Shown here: piece by piece, positions 54,211 to 62,736 of the stretch
How the letters are laid out: each line of letters starts with the position of its first letter
Position numbering within the stretch: the first letter of the stretch is position 1
From: Acinetobacter bouvetii DSM 14964 = CIP 107468
GTDB taxonomy: Bacteria; Pseudomonadota; Gammaproteobacteria; Pseudomonadales; Moraxellaceae
Reading direction: 5' to 3'
NCBI RefSeq assembly: GCF_000368865.1
Contig: NZ_KB849727.1
Coordinates: forward strand, 362,176 to 426,175
DNA: 64,000 nucleotides
Notes under the pieces: model-generated
Database searches by the model: none
What the model was told of the DNA's origin: nothing
The model's input: the letters and a program-made list of their open reading frames with translations, nothing else
Position numbers and translations under genes: made by a program

Positions 54211-54963
54211 TTAATTCTCAAGTTGCTCTTGTTGAACTTGCTCTGAAGTTTTACCAAAGCGGCGTTCGCGCCCTGCAAAGACAGAAAAGGCATCATCCAA
54301 TTCTTCAATGGTAAATTCAGGCCACAATGTTTCCGTAAAGTACAGCTCAGCATACGCCGCCTGCCACAACAGAAAATTTGAAAGCCTAAAATCACCGCCT
54401 GTACGAATTAACAAATCCACAGCCGGCAGGTCATTCAAGCTGACATATTGACCAAACAGGTCTACATCAATTGTTTCAATATCTATTTTTTTACTGAGGA
54501 CATCTGCCGCAATCTTTTTTGCAGCCTGCGCCATATCCCACATTCCGCCATAACTGATCGCGATCGTTAAAGTCATGCTTGTGAACTTAGCAGTACTTTC
54601 TTCGGCATGCAACATTAAGTCACAAAGCTCCGCTGACAACCGCGAGCGGTCACCAATAAAACGCAAAGCGATATTAAATTCTTCCATGCGCGGCAATTGC
54701 TCGCGAATGGTTTCTTCAAGCAGCTTCATCAGCAAATCAACCTCAAACTGAGGCCGATTCCAATTTTCACTTGAAAAGGCAAAAACAGTTAAAGCTTGAA
54801 TATGATGAGAACGGCAATGCTCAACGATTGGATCCAGGACACTTTTACCTTCACGGTGCCCATCGCCTTTCTGCATTTGATTTTTTTTGGCAAAACGGTT
54901 GTTGCCATCCATGATGATGGCAACATGTTTTGGAAGACAGGAAGTTTCTTCAGTTGAAGTCAT
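54211..54963 (-). CDS. uppS: Undecaprenyl diphosphate synthase
   Basis: Cis-prenyltransferase making the C55 carrier lipid of cell-wall and O-antigen synthesis. 250 residues (E. coli 253). Catalytic aspartate in HVAIIMDGNNRFAKK (Phe where Trp is common), FAFSSENWNRP, and the substrate-binding RTGGDFRLSNFLLWQAAYAE (Gly-Asp where many have Ser-Glu). These variants keep the catalytic Asp and the arginine pair, so activity is expected. Its position between frr and cdsA is the classic order. Confidence 0.96.
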   Translation of the reverse strand: MTSTEETSCLPKHVAIIMDGNNRFAKKNQMQKGDGHREGKSVLDPIVEHCRSHHIQALTVFAFSSENWNRPQFEVDLLMKLLEETIREQLPRMEEFNIALRFIGDRSRLSAELCDLMLHAEESTAKFTSMTLTIAISYGGMWDMAQAAKKIAADVLSKKIDIETIDVDLFGQYVSLNDLPAVDLLIRTGGDFRLSNFLLWQAAYAELYFTETLWPEFTIEELDDAFSVFAGRERRFGKTSEQVQQEQLEN

Positions 54964-54969
54964 TAAAGC

Positions 54970-55524
54970 TTAGACCTTCAACAATTCAGCTTCTTTGGCA
55001 GCTAAACGCTTATCAACTTCTGCAACAAATTTATCCGTGATTTTTTGAATGTCGTCACTTGCGCGGCGCTCATCATCTTCAGAAATTTCTTTTTCTTTCA
55101 ATAATGCTTTGATATCGCCAAGCACGTCACGGCGGATGTTGCGGATTGCAACTTTAGCGTTTTCCGCTTCGTTACGCGCAACTTTCTGCATATCGCGGCG
55201 TGTTTCCTCAGTCAATGCAGCCATTGGCACTCGGATCGCATCTGCAGTAATTGGGTTTAGGCCCAAATCTGATTCACGGATAGCTTTATCAATGGCAGCA
55301 ACCATTGTGCGTTCAAACGGCTGAACCAGAAGTGTGCGTGAGTCTTCAACACCCACGTTCGCTACTTGGTTTAATGGAACGTCTGAACCATAGTAAGGAA
55401 CCATCACACCATTTAAGATAGATGGGTGCGCACGGCCTGTACGTACTTTAGCAAAACCATGTTCTAAAGACTCTAAAGTCTTATTCATGCGGTCTTCGCT
55501 GTCTTTTTTAAGATCGTTAATCAT
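54970..55524 (-). CDS. frr: Ribosome recycling factor
   Basis: Splits post-termination ribosomes together with EF-G. 184 residues (E. coli 185). Three-helix bundle hallmarks: [40 protein letters not shown], and the long C-terminal helix [21 protein letters not shown]. Good AGGAAG ribosome site before the ATG. Intergenic gap to pyrH is 78 bases, the widest inside this cluster, with no clear terminator. Confidence 0.97.
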   Translation of the reverse strand: MINDLKKDSEDRMNKTLESLEHGFAKVRTGRAHPSILNGVMVPYYGSDVPLNQVANVGVEDSRTLLVQPFERTMVAAIDKAIRESDLGLNPITADAIRVPMAALTEETRRDMQKVARNEAENAKVAIRNIRRDVLGDIKALLKEKEISEDDERRASDDIQKITDKFVAEVDKRLAAKEAELLKV

Positions 55525-55602
55525 GTGATCTTCCTTACTTAATTTTAAAAGATGTAATTTACAAAATAGTTTGCAGTATAAAACGCTTTCAGGCTCACGT
55601 CA

Positions 55603-56331
55603 TTATTTGGTAACGTGAGTACCCTCTTTTTCGCCCATAACAACAGAAAGCAATGAACCGTTCTTATTCATATCAAATACTTGAAGCGGCACATTGTGAT
55701 CACGGCATAAGCAAATTGCGGTTAAATCCATTACACCCAGCTTTTCATCCAGCACTTGATCAAACGTTAATGTGTCATATTTAACAGCATCATCATACTT
55801 GCTTGGGTCTTTGTTATACACACCGTCAACTTTTGTCGCTTTCAAGATTAAGTTCGCTTCAATTTCAATACCGCGCAAGCAAGCTGCTGTATCCGTAGTA
55901 AAGAATGGGTTGCCTGTACCGGCAACAAACACACACACTTCACCTTGAGTTAAATGACGGATCGCATCACGGCTAGAATATGATTCAACGACCGCGCCAA
56001 TCGGCAAAGCAGACATCAAACGGGTTTTGATGTTGCGGCGGACCAAAGCATCACGCAGCGCCAAGCCATTCATCACTGTTGCCAGCATACCCATTTGGTC
56101 GCCCGTTACACGGCCAACCAAGCCGTCTTGCTGCAGCTGACTGCCGCGGTACAAGTTGCCGCCGCCCACAACAATACCCACTTGAACGCCCAAACCGACT
56201 AAATGCGCAATAGCCAAAGACATCTGATCGAGCACTTGCGCATCGATACCCATCTCTTTGTTGCCTGCAAGCGCTTCGCCTGACAATTTCAGCAAAATGC
56301 GTTCATAACGCGGTTTTTTTGAGTCCATCAT
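55603..56331 (-). CDS. pyrH: Uridylate kinase PyrH
   Basis: Phosphorylates UMP to UDP; bacterial amino-acid-kinase fold hexamer. 242 residues (E. coli 241). [20 protein letters not shown] at the N-terminus, [13 protein letters not shown], the UMP-binding [20 protein letters not shown] and [19 protein letters not shown]. In many bacteria rpsB-tsf precede pyrH; here rimO lies upstream instead. Complete. Confidence 0.97.
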   Translation of the reverse strand: MMDSKKPRYERILLKLSGEALAGNKEMGIDAQVLDQMSLAIAHLVGLGVQVGIVVGGGNLYRGSQLQQDGLVGRVTGDQMGMLATVMNGLALRDALVRRNIKTRLMSALPIGAVVESYSSRDAIRHLTQGEVCVFVAGTGNPFFTTDTAACLRGIEIEANLILKATKVDGVYNKDPSKYDDAVKYDTLTFDQVLDEKLGVMDLTAICLCRDHNVPLQVFDMNKNGSLLSVVMGEKEGTHVTK

Positions 56332-56378
56332 CTAAAATACCTATATCTAATCTAAAATTTTATTCGTATATGCTGCTT

Positions 56379-57722
56379 TTAAGCAGATTTAATGCGGATC
56401 AGCTTGGCAAACAAGTCATACTCATCTGCATCAGTAATTTCAACTTCTAGCAAATCACCGGCTTTAATTTGCGATTTATCGATATCTTCGACAAAAACAT
56501 TGCCGTCAATTTCTGGCGCATCAGCATAAGAACGCGCGACAGCCACCGGAAACTCTTCTTCAAAATCATCAACCAGCACCGTCATGGTTTGACCAATGCG
56601 CTTTTGCAGTTTCGCCGCAGAAATAGCCTGCTGCACTTCCATAAAGCGCTCATAGCGCTCTTGCTTCACGTCGTCAGGCACATGATCCGGCAAATCGTTG
56701 GCTGTTGCGCCTTCAACTGGAGAATAGGTAAAGCAGCCCACGCGGTCCAGCTGCGCCTCTTTCAGCCAATCCAGCAGCATTTGGAAATCTTCTTCAGTTT
56801 CACCTGGAAAGCCGACCACAAAGGTTGAACGGATGACTAAATCCGGACATTTTTCACGCCATACTTTTAAACGATCCAATGTATTTTCACTGTGAGCTGG
56901 TCGCTTCATCAATTTTAAGATGCGCGGACTGGCGTGCTGAAAAGGAATGTCTAAATATGGCAGAATTTTACCCTGCGCCATCAAATCAATCACTGCATCC
57001 ACATGCGGATACGGATAGACATAATGCAAACGCACCCAGATACCCAGCTGACCCAATGCTTCACACATATCGTAAAACTTGGTTTTTACTGGCTGGCCAT
57101 TCCAAAAATCCAGTTTGTATTTAGTATCTACGCCATAAGCAGAAGTATCTTGGGAGATTACGAGTACTTCTTTTACTCCGGCTTTTTTCAGCGCCTGCGC
57201 TTCACTCAGCACAGAACCAACTGGGCGTGACACCAAATCACCGCGCATGCTTGGAATAATGCAGAATGTGCAGCGGTGGTTGCAGCCTTCTGATATTTTT
57301 AAATATGCATAATGTTTTGGCGTCAGGCGAATGCCGTGATCCGGAACTAAATCGATAAATGGATTATGTTTTGGCGGTTCTGGAACATACTCGCGTACTG
57401 CTTCCATAACTTCTTGATATGCCGCTGCCCCGGTTACTTTTAAAACATTTGGGTGCATTTGGCGAATTTTGTCTTCATCTTTACCTAAACAGCCGGTCAC
57501 AATTACGCGGCCGTTTGAGCTCATGGCTTCGCCAATCGCATCTAAAGACTCTTGCACTGCAGATTCAATAAAACCGCAGGTGTTTACAACAACTAAATCT
57601 GCACCATCATAATCTGATGCAACATCATAACCTTCAGTCTTCAACTGAGTTAAAATTCGTTCGGAATCTACCAATGCCTTAGGACAACCTAAAGAAACAA
57701 AACCGACTTTGGGGGATTTCAT
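56379..57722 (-). CDS. rimO: Ribosomal protein S12 methylthiotransferase RimO
   Basis: Radical-SAM enzyme adding a methylthio group to an aspartate of ribosomal protein S12. 447 residues from the ATG at 57722 (E. coli 441); GGAG lies nine bases upstream, whereas a GTG at 57737 would add five residues. N-terminal UPF0004 domain with cysteines ([39 protein letters not shown]), radical-SAM cluster motif [17 protein letters not shown], and a C-terminal TRAM domain ([20 protein letters not shown]). [13 protein letters not shown] is the RimO, not the MiaB, form. Confidence 0.96.
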   Translation of the reverse strand: MKSPKVGFVSLGCPKALVDSERILTQLKTEGYDVASDYDGADLVVVNTCGFIESAVQESLDAIGEAMSSNGRVIVTGCLGKDEDKIRQMHPNVLKVTGAAAYQEVMEAVREYVPEPPKHNPFIDLVPDHGIRLTPKHYAYLKISEGCNHRCTFCIIPSMRGDLVSRPVGSVLSEAQALKKAGVKEVLVISQDTSAYGVDTKYKLDFWNGQPVKTKFYDMCEALGQLGIWVRLHYVYPYPHVDAVIDLMAQGKILPYLDIPFQHASPRILKLMKRPAHSENTLDRLKVWREKCPDLVIRSTFVVGFPGETEEDFQMLLDWLKEAQLDRVGCFTYSPVEGATANDLPDHVPDDVKQERYERFMEVQQAISAAKLQKRIGQTMTVLVDDFEEEFPVAVARSYADAPEIDGNVFVEDIDKSQIKAGDLLEVEITDADEYDLFAKLIRIKSA

Positions 57723-57803
57723 GAATCTGCGCTCCACTAGAATCCGCGTATTGTATGTCTTTTCGTATCATAAAAACAGGTAGAATCATCACTCTTTACA
57801 CCA

Positions 57804-57820
57804 CGCACTAAAATAATGCT
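57804..57820. promoter_or_regulatory. NtrC-like binding site 1
   Basis: CGCACTAAAATAATGCT matches the enteric NtrC site TGCACTAAAATGGTGCA at 13 of 17 positions. Centre about 158 bases before the sigma-54 -24 element. Confidence 0.5.
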
Positions 57821-57845
57821 ATAAATTCACCCACATAATATTCAA

Positions 57846-57862
57846 CGCACCATTTTGGGACA
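57846..57862. promoter_or_regulatory. NtrC-like binding site 2
   Basis: CGCACCATTTTGGGACA matches the reverse form TGCACCATTTTAGTGCA at 13 of 17. Centre 42 bases from site 1, about four helical turns. Confidence 0.5.
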
Positions 57863-57967
57863 TTATTTATTTACAGCCCTCATCAAATCCGCTATACATT
57901 TTTAAATCAGTCCACTTTCAGCGCATTTTTCAAAACAAGCACCAAAACTTAGTCATTTTTATAAAAG

Positions 57968-57984
57968 TTGGCGTGTATTTTGCA
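57968..57984 (+). promoter_or_regulatory. Sigma-54 promoter of glnL
   Basis: TTGGCGTGTATTTTGCA: GG (57970-57971), exactly ten bases, GC (57982-57983), matching the -24/-12 consensus. Predicted start near 57995, about 70 bases before the glnL ATG. Confidence 0.65.
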
Positions 57985-58064
57985 TCATATCAGGCCTTAT
58001 GAGATTAAACCGCCCGATTTATGAAGATGCCATTGCGCTATTTTAATACAGGAAACCATCGCTA

Positions 58065-59174
58065 ATGGATCATCCTATCGCTATCGATTACCGCTTGCTG
58101 GTCGACAACTTAACCACAGCCATTCTACTGGTCGATAGCAATTTGAACATATTTTATCTGAATTCTGCATGTGAAGCGCTGTTTGACATCAGCCTGCTGC
58201 GCGCCTCTGGCATGCCTGTGCTGAATCTGCTGCACATGCCAAATGATGAATTCAACACTGAAGAAGCGCTCAAAAACACATTGCACTCCGGTCAGCACTA
58301 CACCCGCCGAGAAGCCACCATCAATGTCAATTTCAAAGACATTCATGTGGACTATACCGCCTCACAGCTGAATTCCGGAAAGCCTTACCACCCGCTGCTA
58401 TTGATTGAGTTAAATCAAATTGACCGCATGCTGAAAATATCAAAAGAAGAAAACCTGATTCAGCAGCATCAAGTTGCCCGCCAGCTGATCCGCGGCGTAG
58501 CGCATGAAATTAAAAATCCTTTAGGCGGCATCCGCGGCGCCACACAGCTTTTAGCGCGCAGCCTGAATGACCCGAAATACAGTGAATTCACCGACATCAT
58601 CATCAGCGAAGTCGACCGCCTGCGTAATCTAGCCGATACCATGCTCGGTTCGCGCCAGCTGCCAAGCTATGAACCGGTCAATGTGCATGAGCCGCTAGAA
58701 CGGGTACGCGCGTTGATTGTCAATCAAACCAAAAAGAAGATAAAAATCACCCGCGATTACGACTTGTCACTGCCAGACGTATTGGCGGACCGCGATCAGT
58801 TGATTCAAGTCATGCTGAACATCAGTGTCAATGCCGTGCAAGCCATGACTGAAAATAAAGAATTTTTTATAGATCATCAGCCGGAACTCGTTCTTAGAAC
58901 CCGCATTCAGCGCCTTGTGACCATTAATGGCGTCCTGCAGCGCTCGGCCGTGCGCATTGACATCGAAGACAATGGGCCTGGTGTTCCCGAAGAAATCCTT
59001 GAATCAGTGTTCTACCCGCTCGTGACAGGCCGCGCAAAAGGAACAGGCTTAGGATTAAGCATTGCGCAAAACATTATGCATCAACATAACGGAATGATTG
59101 AATGTCAATCAGTTCCTGGAAAAACAGTATTTAGCTTATATTTACCTTGGGAGTCAGACCATGTCGCGAAATAA
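58065..59174 (+). CDS. glnL: Nitrogen regulation sensor kinase GlnL (NtrB)
   Basis: Cytoplasmic histidine kinase/phosphatase controlled by PII. 369 residues (E. coli 349). N-terminal PAS domain (LLVDSNLNIFYLNSACEALF), HisKA with phospho-acceptor in RGVAHEIKNPLGGIRGATQL (His147), and HATPase_c with N-box MLNISVNAVQAM, DNGPGVPEEILE and GTGLGLSIAQNIM. The stop overlaps the glnG start by 14 bases, so the partners are co-translated. There is no glnA directly upstream, unlike the enteric glnALG operon; the pair seems to have its own sigma-54 promoter. Confidence 0.95.
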   Translation: MDHPIAIDYRLLVDNLTTAILLVDSNLNIFYLNSACEALFDISLLRASGMPVLNLLHMPNDEFNTEEALKNTLHSGQHYTRREATINVNFKDIHVDYTASQLNSGKPYHPLLLIELNQIDRMLKISKEENLIQQHQVARQLIRGVAHEIKNPLGGIRGATQLLARSLNDPKYSEFTDIIISEVDRLRNLADTMLGSRQLPSYEPVNVHEPLERVRALIVNQTKKKIKITRDYDLSLPDVLADRDQLIQVMLNISVNAVQAMTENKEFFIDHQPELVLRTRIQRLVTINGVLQRSAVRIDIEDNGPGVPEEILESVFYPLVTGRAKGTGLGLSIAQNIMHQHNGMIECQSVPGKTVFSLYLPWESDHVAK

Positions 59175-60639
59175 AATATGGGTAATTGATGATGACCGCG
59201 CCATGCGATGGGTGCTGGAAAAAACATTCAAAGAAGAAGGTTTTGATGTCACCAGTTTTGAAGAAGCCCAATCTGCGCTTGATCAGCTGAGTACAGATGC
59301 GCCGGATGTGATTCTAACCGACATCCGCATGCCGGGCATTGATGGCTTAACCTTCCTTGGCAAAGTCAAAGCCAACTATCCCGATTTGCCTGTCATCATT
59401 ATGACGGCTCATTCAGATCTAGAATCTGCGGTTTCAAGCTACCAAACTGGCGCTTTTGAATACCTGCCTAAGCCGTTTGATATTGACGAAGCTTTGGCTT
59501 TAGTAAACCGCGCCATTTTACACATTGCCAAACTGCAGCAGCAGGAATCGGCAAAGACTGCTCCGCCAATTCAATCGACAGAAATTATCGGTGAATCACC
59601 TGCCATGCAGGAAGTATTCCGCGCGATTGGCCGCCTCTCTCAATCGCACATCACGGTATTGATTAATGGCGAATCCGGCACCGGCAAAGAATTGGTCGCG
59701 CATGCACTGCACCGTCACTCTCCGCGCAGCAGCAAGCCTTTTATTGCGCTGAATATGGCGGCCATCCCTAAAGACCTGATCGAAACAGAATTGTTTGGTC
59801 ATGAAAAAGGCGCGTTTACTGGTGCAAACACCCAGCGTCAGGGACGTTTTGAGCAAGCCAATGGCGGCACACTGTTTTTAGATGAAATCGGTGACATGCC
59901 TTTTGAAACGCAAACGCGCTTATTGCGTGTTTTGGCGGACGGTGAATTCTACCGCGTGGGCGGACACATCCCCGTCAAAGTGGATGTGCGTATTGTGGCA
60001 GCGACGCATCAGGACCTAGAGAAGCTGGTGCACGAAGGCCGCTTCCGTGAAGACCTGTATCACCGTCTAAACGTAATCCGCATTCACATTCCAAAACTGG
60101 CGCACCGTAGTGAAGACATCCCTATGCTTGCGCAGCACTTCTTGGCCCGCGCTGGCAAAGAACTCGGTGTCAGCCCTAAAATTTTACGCCCTGAAACTCA
60201 GGAATACATGCAGAAATTGCCATGGCAAGGCAATGTGCGCCAATTGGAAAACACTTGCCGCTGGCTAACAGTCATGATCACTGGCCGCGAAGTATATCCT
60301 GAAGATTTGCCTTCTGAATTAAAGCAAATTCCAATTCATCAAAGCGGTGAAGGCGCTCAAGCGCCGCAAACCATTGACCGTGTTTCCATCCATCATTGGG
60401 ATGAAATGCTCGGTCTATGGGCAATACAAAAACTAAAAAATGGCGAGATGAAAATTCTTGATATTGCCACGCCAATGTTCGAACGCACCCTGATTAATGC
60501 GGCGCTGCAGCAAACCCGCGGCCGCAAGCGTCACGCTGCAGAACTTCTAGGCTGGGGACGCAACACACTGACCCGCAAGCTGAAAGAACTGGGCATGGAC
60601 AGTGCGGAAGATGATGTTGAAGAAGAGTTAGAAGGTTAA
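59161..60639 (+). CDS. glnG: Nitrogen regulator GlnG (NtrC), sigma-54 activator
   Basis: Sigma-54 dependent response regulator; 492 residues from the ATG at 59161 (E. coli 469). Receiver domain with VIDDDRA and phospho-acceptor Asp54 in VILTDIRMPG; AAA+ domain with Walker A NGESGTGKELVA, the sigma-54 contact GAFTGA in HEKGAFTGANTQRQG and Walker B GGTLFLDEIGD; C-terminal Fis-type helix-turn-helix (HAAELLGWGRNTLTRKLKEL). An in-frame ATG at 59098 is inside glnL and unlikely. Expected targets are nitrogen assimilation genes, and probably its own promoter. Confidence 0.97.
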   Translation: MSRNKIWVIDDDRAMRWVLEKTFKEEGFDVTSFEEAQSALDQLSTDAPDVILTDIRMPGIDGLTFLGKVKANYPDLPVIIMTAHSDLESAVSSYQTGAFEYLPKPFDIDEALALVNRAILHIAKLQQQESAKTAPPIQSTEIIGESPAMQEVFRAIGRLSQSHITVLINGESGTGKELVAHALHRHSPRSSKPFIALNMAAIPKDLIETELFGHEKGAFTGANTQRQGRFEQANGGTLFLDEIGDMPFETQTRLLRVLADGEFYRVGGHIPVKVDVRIVAATHQDLEKLVHEGRFREDLYHRLNVIRIHIPKLAHRSEDIPMLAQHFLARAGKELGVSPKILRPETQEYMQKLPWQGNVRQLENTCRWLTVMITGREVYPEDLPSELKQIPIHQSGEGAQAPQTIDRVSIHHWDEMLGLWAIQKLKNGEMKILDIATPMFERTLINAALQQTRGRKRHAAELLGWGRNTLTRKLKELGMDSAEDDVEEELEG

Positions 60640-60657
60640 TTCCTTTTAGCTTCATAT

Positions 60658-60688
60658 AAAAAAGCCAGTCAAATGACTGGCTTTTTTT
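60658..60688 (+). terminator. Intrinsic terminator of glnLG
   Basis: AAAAAGCCAGTCA, AA, TGACTGGCTTTTTTT. Confidence 0.9.
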
Positions 60689-60709
60689 GCAATGCGGTCT
60701 AGCACCATT

Positions 60710-61036
60710 TTATGCAGTAAAACCGATATAACGTGAATAACCTTCAATCCCCAAATCAGACTGATAAATCGTGAATTCAGGATATTGCGCCGCCATTAAT
60801 TCCGCAATCACACTGACCTGATCATCATTGGCATGCAGGTCATCCACTGTACGGCGCATGGTTTGCTCAAACTCATCTGTAATGTATTCAAAGCCAATAT
60901 CCATAGCAATAAAGAGTGTATGCTCGCATGGCTGTACATATTGTTCTTCAGCCCAGTTAATTACTTGCTGCCGGCAATGCGGGCACTGAATATTATCTGT
61001 TGCCTGTATATCAAGCTGAACCAATTGATAAGCCAT
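60710..61036 (-). CDS. Hypothetical protein with a CxxC motif, 108 aa
   Basis: Soluble 108-residue protein not assigned to a family. The N-terminus carries one CPHC pair (DNIQCPHCRQQVINWAEE) and a further cysteine and histidine in QPCEHTLFIAMD, together a plausible zinc-ribbon ligand set (C, C, C, H). The rest is acidic (ITDEFEQTMRRTVDDLHAND) and ends SRYIGFTA. It converges with glnG and uses its own upstream region of about 130 bases. Codon use matches the neighbours. Confidence 0.72.
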   Translation of the reverse strand: MAYQLVQLDIQATDNIQCPHCRQQVINWAEEQYVQPCEHTLFIAMDIGFEYITDEFEQTMRRTVDDLHANDDQVSVIAELMAAQYPEFTIYQSDLGIEGYSRYIGFTA

Positions 61037-61119
61037 AAAATCACATTTTCAAAAAAACTGCCGTAGTGTATCAAAAAACTTAAAAAAAGAATCATCAGGT
61101 AAAACTGGATCTTAAAACG

Positions 61120-61146
61120 CAAAAAGGAAGCCTGAGCTTCCTTTTA
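61120..61146. terminator. Terminator of the MFS transporter gene
   Basis: AAAAGGAAGC, CTGA loop, GCTTCCTTTT; T-rich on either strand. Confidence 0.85.
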
Positions 61147-61166
61147 TCTGAATAAATCACATCAGT

Positions 61167-62369
61167 TTATTTCTTGCTTGCCTTATAAGCAGATAAAGCA
61201 GCTACAGCAATCGCTGACAATACAATGCCCGGCGCGCTGGCAGCCAAAATACCGGTTGTACCCAAACCTAAGGCCAAAATTTTACCCGTCAGCAATGGAC
61301 CAGTCATTGCGCCTAATCGTCCCAGAGAAATTGCACTGCCCACGCCTGTCACCTTGCCTGCATTTGAGTAAAATATTGGTGAAATGCCATACAGAATCGA
61401 TTGACCGCCTGTAGAGAAAATACCGCCTATTAAGCCCGCAAAGATCAAGAGTAGAATCGATTTGGTCGTAAAGAGAATCAATACTGCAATAAATAGACCT
61501 GTATAGATAATCACCGCCATTTGCCACAACTTTAAGCGATCCAGCAAGTAACCTAAGCCAAGCGTACCAATCACTGCACCCACCTGGAAAATCAGCATAA
61601 TCATAAATGCTTGCGGTTTTTCTAAGCCTTGCTCCATAAGCAAGTTTGGCAGCCAGCTGATTAAAATGTAGTTCACCATCAGCGTAAAGAAGAAGCTCAC
61701 CCACAATAGCAATGTGTATTTATAGCGATTTTCAGCAAACAATACTTGCGCCATTGGCGGGACAGCCTCCACGGGCGCTGATTCTGCTTTTTCCGTGCGC
61801 TTATCTTTTAAGATAATAGCCATGAACGGAATCAACAGCAATGGGGTTAAACCGCCAATCAAAAACAGCGTATGCCATGAAATATCTTTAAAGATAATAG
61901 CCAAGCCTGCAACAAAGATTGCACCGACCGGCAAGCCGCAGTACATCAAGCTATTAAGTTTACCCCGGTTTGCTTCTGTTGCCTCATCACCAACCACTGA
62001 AATCATGGTTGGCATTGCAGCCCCCAAACCCAAGCCTGTAAAGAAGCGCGCTGCATATAAAACTTCAACACTTGGCGCCAATGCCGTAATTGACATAAAG
62101 AGGCCAAAAATTGCAATTGATAACATCAGGACTTTTTTCTGTCCTAAATAATCCGCTACACGGCCGCCAAAAAATGCGCCGAATAACATACCAAATACGC
62201 CCAGACTGAACACATAGCCCATCTGAACTTGATCTAATGAAAATGTCGCCGCGATTCCCTTTGCCGCGATTCCAGGCGCTTGAAGATCAAAACCTTCAAA
62301 GAATGCGACCCAGAAACACAAAAATACCGTTAAAAATTTTTGCATTTTTCCAGTTTGTACTTGTGCCAT
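61167..62369 (-). CDS. MFS transporter, aromatic acid:H+ symporter (MhpT-like)
   Basis: 400-residue inner-membrane transporter with 12 predicted helices. The opening (VAFFEGFDLQAPGIAAKGIA) and the loop 2-3 signature GGRVADYLGQKKVLMLSIAI place it in the aromatic acid/H+ symporter group, closest in memory to the 3-(3-hydroxyphenyl)propionate carrier MhpT (E. coli 403 aa). The central loop is short and charged (KDKRTEKAESAPVEAVPP). No aromatic catabolic genes lie nearby in the window, so the substrate is not fixed. The ATG at 62369 has a GGAG-like stretch upstream (GGACGGAGTTTAATC). Confidence 0.87.
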   Translation of the reverse strand: MAQVQTGKMQKFLTVFLCFWVAFFEGFDLQAPGIAAKGIAATFSLDQVQMGYVFSLGVFGMLFGAFFGGRVADYLGQKKVLMLSIAIFGLFMSITALAPSVEVLYAARFFTGLGLGAAMPTMISVVGDEATEANRGKLNSLMYCGLPVGAIFVAGLAIIFKDISWHTLFLIGGLTPLLLIPFMAIILKDKRTEKAESAPVEAVPPMAQVLFAENRYKYTLLLWVSFFFTLMVNYILISWLPNLLMEQGLEKPQAFMIMLIFQVGAVIGTLGLGYLLDRLKLWQMAVIIYTGLFIAVLILFTTKSILLLIFAGLIGGIFSTGGQSILYGISPIFYSNAGKVTGVGSAISLGRLGAMTGPLLTGKILALGLGTTGILAASAPGIVLSAIAVAALSAYKASKK

Positions 62370-62736
62370 GATTAAACTCCGTCCATAGTAAACAAATTAC
62401 CCCGCAGTAACTTGCCTCACTATTTTCAGTTCAATCTTTTAAAATAAATACCACTACAATGGTCGGGTTTAATGTGCTGTACATCAAAGAAAACCATTCA
62501 AATTAGACATAAAAGATTAAACAAATAAACATCACAGATCTTAATATTATTTATTATATATAATTTTCAAATACTTATGTTTTCAGTAGTTATTTATGAT
62601 CAAACCATAGTCAAAAGCAATGGTTTAAAATTAAACGATAAAAAAACCCTCATTACGCGGGCTTTTCATTAAAAATCCTATCAAATAAATTTAGTTCATT
62701 TATAATAAAAATATATTTTTTAACAACTTATAAACA
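62370..62736. other. AT-rich junction between core genes and the SIR2 gene
   Basis: No gene. It contains a seven-base inverted repeat AAACCAT / ATGGTTT (62602-62626), an imperfect hairpin with CCC/GGG pairing and flanking A/T runs (62640-62667) that looks like an eroded terminator, and TATAAT at 62701-62706 as a possible -10 for the SIR2 gene without a good -35. No SD sequence is visible before the SIR2 ATG. Confidence 0.5.

Larger units (their letters stand above)
57723..58064. other. Intergenic control region upstream of glnL
   Basis: No gene. It contains two NtrC-like sites, a sigma-54 promoter for glnL, and the rimO promoter on the minus strand. Confidence 0.7.

Noticed and set aside
61282..61704. 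140-codon frame inside the MFS transporter gene
   Set aside because: Same strand, shifted frame, no membrane pattern; a shadow.
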